A stretch of DNA of 10,418 nucleotides from Rhodocyclales bacterium (GTDB taxonomy: Bacteria; Pseudomonadota; Gammaproteobacteria; Burkholderiales; Rhodocyclaceae): contig JAIOPW010000182.1 of the NCBI GenBank assembly GCA_021413665.1, forward strand, positions 1 through 10,418, read 5' to 3'. This document shows, in pieces, positions 5,683 through 10,418 of this stretch (the stretch's first letter is position 1; each line of letters starts with the position of its first letter). Under the pieces are notes generated by a model. The model worked only from the letters and a program-made list of their open reading frames with translations, had not been told where the DNA came from and did no database searches. A program made the translations under genes and the position numbers.

Positions 5683-6492
5683 TCATCGCCCGACGACAAA
5701 CCAATCAAGCGCTCGCTCGACGTTCTGTCCGCGCAGATGGAAGCCGCCGTGGTTGCCGCCAACATCTTCGCTCAGTTCCGCTTTTGCCCCCTTGTCCTGC
5801 AACCACTTCTGGCTGCGGCGCATGGCCGGGCAGCCGTCGCGGTCGGGATTCGGATCGCCGGCGCCGCAATACAGCCACCAGCGCGTATTGGCAAACGGTG
5901 TGGCGCCGAAGCGACCGTTTTCGATCTCGCGATTCATCGGAAAATCGGGCGCCATGCCGCCGGCGTTGGCGACGACGTGGCGGAACAGCGGCCGCGGCGT
6001 GCGGCTGTCCATTGCCGCCAGCGCGTAAAGGTTGGCCGAGCCGCGCGAGAAGCCGTGGAGCAAGGTGTTCTCCGGGCGGGCATCGACCTGCGCCATGAGC
6101 GTTTCGATCTCGCGCCGCATCTCGGGCGGTGCGTAATAGTCGGCCGCCATCTGACCGCCACCGAACCACCATTGCAGGGCAATGATGCCAAGCTGGCGTT
6201 TTTGCGCGAAGGGTTGCCACTGCACGATCTCGTCGTGGGCCCAGCTGCCGGTGCCATGCAGGGTGACGATCCAACTCGCGGGCTGGGTCGTCGGTTGCCA
6301 GATCAGGGCGAAGCTGCGGCCATCGCGTGTGCGCTCGACGCGTGCGCCGAGACGCTGGGCTTCTGGCATGCGGCGCGAATTGGCGGCGGCGCGCGCCAGC
6401 AGTTCGTCGGTATCCCGGGCGGGCATGGCCGGTCCCTGGGCGAAGACCCATCCGGCGAAAAGGGCAGGCAGCAGTGGCAGGAGGCGGCGCAT
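5683..6492 (-). CDS. Secreted alpha/beta-hydrolase (putative esterase)
   Basis: This 269-residue protein opens with a signal peptide, MRRLLPLLPALFAGWVFAQG, with cleavage likely after residue 18 or 19, so it is predicted to be periplasmic. The mature part is a serine hydrolase of the alpha/beta fold. The oxyanion-region HGTGSW is at 79-84. The nucleophile elbow is LLHGFSRGSAN (144-154) with S149. An acid lies in the GDPNPDRDG region (D213 or D217), and the catalytic His lies in the VGGNHGGFH segment (H248 or H252). The substrate is unknown; an ester or polyester oligomer is possible. ATG 6492 is chosen because it begins the signal peptide. The frame is open for 24 more codons upstream, but these enter the ilvD leader. 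There is no strong ribosome binding site. It is probably the first gene of an operon with the thioesterase and lgt, and is divergent from ilvD. Confidence 0.83.
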   Translation of the reverse strand: MRRLLPLLPALFAGWVFAQGPAMPARDTDELLARAAANSRRMPEAQRLGARVERTRDGRSFALIWQPTTQPASWIVTLHGTGSWAHDEIVQWQPFAQKRQLGIIALQWWFGGGQMAADYYAPPEMRREIETLMAQVDARPENTLLHGFSRGSANLYALAAMDSRTPRPLFRHVVANAGGMAPDFPMNREIENGRFGATPFANTRWWLYCGAGDPNPDRDGCPAMRRSQKWLQDKGAKAELSEDVGGNHGGFHLRGQNVERALDWFVVGR

Positions 6493-6510
6493 GTCGGGTG
6501 GCGCTTCGGC

Positions 6511-6527
6511 TAGAATTTGCGATTCTA
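6511..6527. promoter_or_regulatory. Palindromic pair of -10-like boxes in the hydrolase/ilvD divergent promoter
   Basis: TAGAAT-ttgcg-ATTCTA is a perfect inverted repeat with 6-bp arms. Each arm read on its own strand is TAGAAT, a good -10 hexamer (5/6). The plus-strand copy would start ilvD RNA near 6523 (leader about 40 nt). The minus-strand copy would start hydrolase RNA near 6515 (leader about 23 nt). The -35 regions are weak on both strands. The two start sites overlap, so simultaneous occupancy is unlikely. Confidence 0.45.
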
Positions 6528-6562
6528 TCGCGGCGCATCCGCGCCCATCGCAGGAGTTTCCC

Positions 6563-8410
6563 ATGCCCGCCTACCGCTCACGCACTTCCACCCACGGCCG
6601 CAACATGGCCGGCGCCCGCGCCCTTTGGCGCGCCACCGGCATGAAGGACAACGACTTCGGCAAGCCGATCATCGCGGTGGTCAATTCATTCACCCAGTTC
6701 GTGCCGGGCCATGTGCACCTCAAGGATCTCGGTCAACTGGTGGCACGCGAAATCGAGGCAGCCGGCGGCGTCGCCAAGGAATTCAACACCATCGCCGTCG
6801 ATGACGGCATCGCCATGGGCCACGGCGGCATGCTGTATTCGCTGCCTTCGCGCGAACTGATCGCCGACTCGGTCGAGTACATGGTGAATGCCCACTGCGC
6901 CGACGCCATGGTCTGCATCTCGAACTGCGACAAGATCACCCCGGGTATGCTGATGGCCAGCCTGCGGCTCAACATCCCCACCGTGTTCGTTTCCGGCGGG
7001 CCGATGGAGGCGGGCAAGGTCAAGTGGCATGGCGAGTACCGCATGGTGGACCTGATTGACGCCATGATCGAGGCGGCCGATAGCCACAATTCCGACAAGG
7101 AAGTGGCCGCCATGGAGCGCTCGGCCTGCCCGACCTGCGGTTCCTGCTCGGGCATGTTTACCGCCAATTCGATGAACTGCCTGACCGAGGCACTGGGCCT
7201 GTCCTTGCCCGGCAACGGTTCGCTGCTCGCCACCCACGCCGACCGCGAAATGCTGTTCCGCAAGGCCGGCCATGTCGCAGTCGAGCTTTGCCAGCGCTGG
7301 TACGAAAAAGACGATGCCTCGGTGCTGCCGCGCTCGATTGCCAGTTTCGGTGCTTTCGAGAACGCGATCGCGCTCGACATCGCCATGGGCGGCTCGACCA
7401 ACACCGTGCTCCATCTTTTGGCTGCGGCGCAGGAGGGCGGCATCGATTTCGACTTGGCCGACATCGACCGCATGTCGCGCAAGGTGCCCTGTCTCGCCAA
7501 GGTCGCGCCGGCGACCCAGAAATACCACATGGAGGACGTGCACATGGCTGGCGGCATCATGGCCATCCTCGGCGAGCTGGACCGCGCCGGGCTGATCAAC
7601 CGCGATTGTCCGACCGTGCTCTACCCGACCATGGGCGAAGCGCTCGACTGCTGCGACGTGAAGCGCAACACCAGCCCCGGTGTGCACCATTTCTACCGCG
7701 CCGCGCCGGGTGGCGTGCCGACCCAGGTTGCTTTCTCCCAGAACCGCCGCTATCCGAAACTCGATCTCGATCGTGCCAACGGCTGCATCCGCGACAAGGC
7801 GCATGCTTACTCGACGGATGGCGGCCTCGCCGTGCTATACGGCAATATCGCCGAGAAGGGCTGCGTGGTGAAGACGGCCGGCGTCGACGACGCCAACCTC
7901 AAGTTCACAGGCCGCGCCCGCGTCTGCCAGTCGCAGGAAGAGGCCGTGGAGAAGATCCTTGCAGACCAGATCGTCGCCGGCGACATCGTGATCGTGGTGT
8001 ACGAAGGCCCGAAAGGCGGTCCCGGCATGCAGGAGATGCTTTATCCGACCTCCTATCTGAAGTCGAAGGGCATGGGCAAGGTCTGTGCGCTGCTGACCGA
8101 CGGGCGGTTTTCGGGCGGCACGTCGGGGCTGTCCATCGGCCATGCTTCGCCGGAGGCGGCGGCCGGCGGCGCCATCGGCCTGGTGGAAGAGGGCGACACG
8201 ATAGAGATCGACATCCCCAACCGGCGCATCCATCTCGTCATCGAAAAGTCGGCGCTGGCAGCACGGCGATCGGCGATGGAAGGGCGTGGCGTGGATGCAT
8301 GGAAGCCCATGGATCGCCAACGCGAGGTATCGGCCGCGCTCAAAGCCTATGCGGCAATGACGACTTCGGCCGATACGGGAGCGGTAAGGGATATTTCGCA
8401 GCTTCGTTGA
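6563..8410 (+). CDS. ilvD: Dihydroxy-acid dehydratase
   Basis: This 615-residue cytoplasmic Fe-S enzyme dehydrates 2,3-dihydroxy-isovalerate and 2,3-dihydroxy-3-methylvalerate to the 2-keto acids in valine, isoleucine and (indirectly) leucine synthesis. It matches E. coli IlvD nearly end to end (616 residues): YRSRTSTHGRNMAGARALWR at 4-23, AVDDGIAMGHGGMLYS at 78-93 (metal ligand region D81), CISNCDKITPGM at 118-129 (C122, D123, K124), and SACPTCGSCSGMFTANSMN at 188-206 (C195). Near residues 512-526 lies TDGRFSGGTSGLSIGH with the active-site Ser. These Cys residues bind the Fe-S cluster, which in the E. coli-type enzyme is oxygen sensitive. The start is ATG 6563 with AGGAG at 6552-6556, six bases upstream. 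The open frame before it is the reverse of the hydrolase leader. The gene is monocistronic or followed by the octaheme cytochrome gene, whose control site overlaps its stop codon. Confidence 0.97.
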   Translation: MPAYRSRTSTHGRNMAGARALWRATGMKDNDFGKPIIAVVNSFTQFVPGHVHLKDLGQLVAREIEAAGGVAKEFNTIAVDDGIAMGHGGMLYSLPSRELIADSVEYMVNAHCADAMVCISNCDKITPGMLMASLRLNIPTVFVSGGPMEAGKVKWHGEYRMVDLIDAMIEAADSHNSDKEVAAMERSACPTCGSCSGMFTANSMNCLTEALGLSLPGNGSLLATHADREMLFRKAGHVAVELCQRWYEKDDASVLPRSIASFGAFENAIALDIAMGGSTNTVLHLLAAAQEGGIDFDLADIDRMSRKVPCLAKVAPATQKYHMEDVHMAGGIMAILGELDRAGLINRDCPTVLYPTMGEALDCCDVKRNTSPGVHHFYRAAPGGVPTQVAFSQNRRYPKLDLDRANGCIRDKAHAYSTDGGLAVLYGNIAEKGCVVKTAGVDDANLKFTGRARVCQSQEEAVEKILADQIVAGDIVIVVYEGPKGGPGMQEMLYPTSYLKSKGMGKVCALLTDGRFSGGTSGLSIGHASPEAAAGGAIGLVEEGDTIEIDIPNRRIHLVIEKSALAARRSAMEGRGVDAWKPMDRQREVSAALKAYAAMTTSADTGAVRDISQLR

Positions 8411-8420
8411 CCTGCGTCAA
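8407..8420. promoter_or_regulatory. FNR/DNR-type (CRP-family) binding site ahead of the octaheme cytochrome gene
   Basis: TTGAC-CTGC-GTCAA is a perfect 5+4+5 palindrome matching the FNR/Anr/Dnr site family (TTGAT-N4-ATCAA, with C/G at the fifth position tolerated). It overlaps the ilvD stop codon. If it works as a class II site centred at -41.5, transcription would start at 8455. A GATACT hexamer at 8442-8447 lies within one base of the expected -10 place. This predicts activation under oxygen limitation (FNR/Anr) or by NO (Dnr). Confidence 0.65.
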
Positions 8421-8490
8421 TTATTCATCGATATATCAGCAGATACTTATCCGCGAATTGGTTGGGACTCTTTTTGGATGGGGAAGAATC

Positions 8491-10104
8491 ATGAGGCACG
8501 TGTTCGCCCGAGTCGTATATGCAATGTGTTGTGCGAGCTGGCTGGTCGCCACCGGCCCGGTTCTGGCTGAGGAAGCAAAACCGGAACCCAAACCGCTCAA
8601 GCTCACCACCACCGCCGATCACACCAAGTTCAAGGAGTTGCAGAAGCAGTTCAACTCCGGCCCCGAGGTGACCAAGGCCTGTCTTGCCTGCCACACAGAG
8701 GCCGCGGGCCAGATCCATCGCACCAAGCACTGGAAGTGGGAATACCTGAATCCAGACACCAAGCAGACGTTGGGCAAGAAGACCGTCGTCAATAATTTCT
8801 GCATTTCGATCGCTTCGAACTACGCCTCCTGCACCAGTTGCCACGTCGGCTACGGCTGGAAAGACGCCAACTTCGACTTCAAGTCCGAAGAGAATGTCGA
8901 TTGCCTGGCTTGCCACGACACCAGCGGCAACTACAAGAAGCCGCCCGGCCTGGCAGGCAATGTCGTTACCAAGGACATGGAGTTTCCGCCGGGCTCAGGC
9001 AAGATCCTAAAGGCCATCGACCTTTCCAAGATCGCGCAGAAGGTCGGCAAGACCAGTCGCGACACCTGCGGCGCCTGCCACTTCAACGGCGGCGGCGGCG
9101 ACGGCGTCAAGCACGGCGACATGGACAGTTCGCTGGCGGCGCCGACCAAAGACGTCGACATCCACATGGACGCCGAAGGCCTCGACTTCACCTGTGGCAC
9201 CTGCCACACCAGTTCGAGCCATGACGTCGCCGGCAGCCGCTACACGCCGACCGCGCAGGACAAGAAAGGCGCCCACATACGCGGCAAGGCCGACAAGGGC
9301 AACCCGGCCACCTGCGTCGCCTGCCACGGCAACGGCCCGCACAAGAAGGAAGCCCGCCTGAACCAGCACACGAACAAGATCGCCTGCCAGACTTGCCACA
9401 TCCCGACCTATGCGCGAGGCGGCATCGCGACCAAGATGACCTGGGACTGGTCTACGGCCGGCAAGCGCGACGCTGAAGGCAAGCACATCACCAAGAAGGA
9501 CGCCAAGGGCCGCATCACCTACGAATCGCGCAAGGGCGACTTCACCTTGGCCGAGAACGTCAAGCCCGAATACGCGTGGTTCAACGGCAACGTGCAATAC
9601 ACGCTGCTCGGCGACAAGATCGAGAAGACCGAGCAGCGCACCCAGATCAACAAGATGGGCGGCAGCGCTACCGACGGCAAGTCGATGATCTGGCCGATGA
9701 AGGTATTCCGCGGTTCGCAACCCTACGACCCGGTGAACAAGACCCTGATTACGCCGCACACCGCCGGCAACGACGACACCGGCTTCTGGAAGAACCTGGA
9801 CTGGGACAAGGCGATTCCGGTCGGCATGAAGGATTCCGGCGCGCCGTACTCCGGCAAGTTCGACTTCATCAAGACCGAGATGTCCTGGCCGATCACACAC
9901 ATGGTTGCGCCCAAGGAAAAAGCCATGGGCTGCGTCGAATGTCACAGCAAGGACGGCCGGCTGGCCGGCATCAAGGGGGTGTACATCCCCGTCCGCGACA
10001 ACAACAAGCTGGTCGACACCGCTGGCTGGATCATCGTTTTCCTGACGCTGTTCGGCGTCATCGGACATGGCGTCCTGCGCATCGTCACCGGCCGCAAGCA
10101 TTGA
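8491..10104 (+). CDS. Octaheme c-type cytochrome, tetrathionate reductase (OTR) family, membrane-anchored
   Basis: This 537-residue protein has a signal peptide (cleavage likely after VLA, residue 26) and exactly eight CxxCH heme-binding motifs: C64, C114, C138, C193, C235, C275, C299 and C481. A C-terminal membrane helix (about 511-532, GWIIVFLTLFGVIGHGVL) precedes a basic RIVTGRKH tail. Heme count, spacing (seven motifs in the first 303 residues, then a gap of about 180) and length fit the OTR family, typified by the Shewanella octaheme tetrathionate reductase. That enzyme has one Lys-ligated active-site heme and also acts on nitrite and hydroxylamine in vitro. K149/K150, just after the third CxxCH, are candidate Lys ligands (inference). 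ATG 8491 has GGGGA at 8480-8484. The open frame before it overlaps ilvD and is not coding. It is periplasmic and anchored, is followed 12 bp later by a cytochrome b gene, and has an FNR-type site upstream. The physiological substrate is unknown. Confidence 0.92.
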   Translation: MRHVFARVVYAMCCASWLVATGPVLAEEAKPEPKPLKLTTTADHTKFKELQKQFNSGPEVTKACLACHTEAAGQIHRTKHWKWEYLNPDTKQTLGKKTVVNNFCISIASNYASCTSCHVGYGWKDANFDFKSEENVDCLACHDTSGNYKKPPGLAGNVVTKDMEFPPGSGKILKAIDLSKIAQKVGKTSRDTCGACHFNGGGGDGVKHGDMDSSLAAPTKDVDIHMDAEGLDFTCGTCHTSSSHDVAGSRYTPTAQDKKGAHIRGKADKGNPATCVACHGNGPHKKEARLNQHTNKIACQTCHIPTYARGGIATKMTWDWSTAGKRDAEGKHITKKDAKGRITYESRKGDFTLAENVKPEYAWFNGNVQYTLLGDKIEKTEQRTQINKMGGSATDGKSMIWPMKVFRGSQPYDPVNKTLITPHTAGNDDTGFWKNLDWDKAIPVGMKDSGAPYSGKFDFIKTEMSWPITHMVAPKEKAMGCVECHSKDGRLAGIKGVYIPVRDNNKLVDTAGWIIVFLTLFGVIGHGVLRIVTGRKH

Positions 10105-10116
10105 GGAGTACTGAAA

Positions 10117-10418
10117 ATGGCTGAACGTATCTACGTATTCAAGCGCTTCGAACGCTTCTGGCACTGGTCGCAAGCCGGCCTGATCATGTTCCTGATGCTC
10201 ACCGCCTTCGACATCCACGGCACCTACACGATCTTCGGCTTCGAAAAGGCGGTGGCCTACCACACCATCGCCGCCTGGACGTTGATCGGCCTCTGGGTGT
10301 TTGCGATCTTCTGGCACTTCACCACCGGCGAATGGAAGCAATACATTCCGACCACGGAAAAGGTCGTCGCGATGGCGAACTATTACCTGTTCGGCATCTT
10401 CAAGAACGCGCCGCATCC
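10117..10418 (+). CDS. Membrane cytochrome b (b561 / thiosulfate reductase-type), N-terminal part, cut by window end
   Basis: ATG 10117 follows GAGGAG (10103-10108) by eight bases, and 100 codons are visible before the window ends. The N-terminus YVFKRFERFWHWSQAG (6-21), with H16 at the start of the first membrane helix, is typical of di-heme b-type subunits of the cytochrome b561/FdnI/PhsC group. H49 in AYHTIAAW and H67 in FWHFTTGEW are further candidate axial ligands. Two membrane helices are visible (about 18-32 and 46-68), and the rest is outside. Such subunits oxidise quinol and pass electrons to periplasmic partners, or the reverse. The spacing from the octaheme cytochrome gene (12 bp) indicates one operon, so this is its likely quinone-side partner. 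Length and the remaining heme ligands cannot be checked here. Confidence 0.85.
   Translation, partial: MAERIYVFKRFERFWHWSQAGLIMFLMLTAFDIHGTYTIFGFEKAVAYHTIAAWTLIGLWVFAIFWHFTTGEWKQYIPTTEKVVAMANYYLFGIFKNAPH

Noticed and set aside
6686..7804. 372-codon minus-strand frame opposite ilvD
   Set aside because: It is the complement of a strongly conserved IlvD coding region. The product has no coherent motif or ribosome binding site.
7288..8490. Upstream extension of the octaheme cytochrome frame through ilvD
   Set aside because: This part overlaps ilvD in another frame and is Arg-rich nonsense. A signal peptide and ribosome binding site mark ATG 8491 as the start.
9007..10416. 469-codon open frame on the minus strand opposite the octaheme cytochrome
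   Set aside because: The other strand carries eight CxxCH motifs, a signal peptide and a ribosome binding site. The antisense product is Val/Ala/Gly/Arg-rich reading of the complement with no domain.
8491..10418. Calling the right-end locus a tetrathionate respiration operon
   Set aside because: The family name comes from in vitro activity of one member. No ttrABC-type molybdenum reductase or ttrRS regulator is visible, so the substrate is left open.
1..10418. tRNA, rRNA, insertion sequence, CRISPR array, attachment site or replication origin
   Set aside because: I found no cloverleaf-like segment, no transposase motifs, no terminal inverted repeats with target duplications and no regularly spaced repeats when reading both strands.

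Overview
The window looks like chromosomal DNA of a high-GC (about 60-62% by eye) betaproteobacterium, probably Rhodocyclales or a close relative. This rests on the protein flavour of HemA, ThrH, PurU, Lgt and IlvD, and on a periplasmic multiheme respiratory gene behind an FNR-type site. The genus cannot be fixed from the sequence alone. No tRNA, rRNA, insertion sequence or CRISPR array was seen.

Layout. Positions 1-63 (-) are the first 21 codons of hemA, with a TTG start. It is divergent from a two-gene unit, thrH (198-806) and purU (806-1666), whose stop and start codons overlap by one base. Next comes a damaged spot. A small secreted-protein gene (+, from 1677) and a class I SAM methyltransferase gene (-, from 2348) meet tail to tail near 1857-1866, and both have lost their 3' ends. 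This looks like a deletion scar.

Positions 2396-3733 (-) encode a sigma-54 enhancer-binding protein with an N-terminal PAS-like domain carrying a Cys/His cluster instead of a receiver domain. The AT-richer gap after it (3734-4001) holds two palindromic TGYC-N6-GACA sites and a near-consensus -24/-12 promoter. These read toward a 65-residue membrane protein gene (4002-4199) with a strong ribosome binding site. Together they form a self-contained regulator/target module that I cannot match to a described system, and it is the best candidate here for something new.

Positions 4328-6492 (-) carry a likely operon: secreted alpha/beta hydrolase, PaaI-like hotdog thioesterase, then lgt (prolipoprotein diacylglyceryl transferase). 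It is divergent from ilvD (6563-8410), with a palindrome made of two -10-like boxes between them. Downstream of ilvD, a perfect TTGAC-N4-GTCAA site precedes an octaheme c-type cytochrome of the tetrathionate reductase (OTR) family (8491-10104). A membrane cytochrome b gene follows and is cut by the window end. These two probably form a quinol-linked anaerobic reductase with an undetermined electron acceptor.

Functional grouping: haem synthesis (hemA), serine/threonine and one-carbon metabolism (thrH, purU), branched-chain amino acid synthesis (ilvD), envelope lipoprotein maturation (lgt), and an anaerobic respiration locus at the right end.
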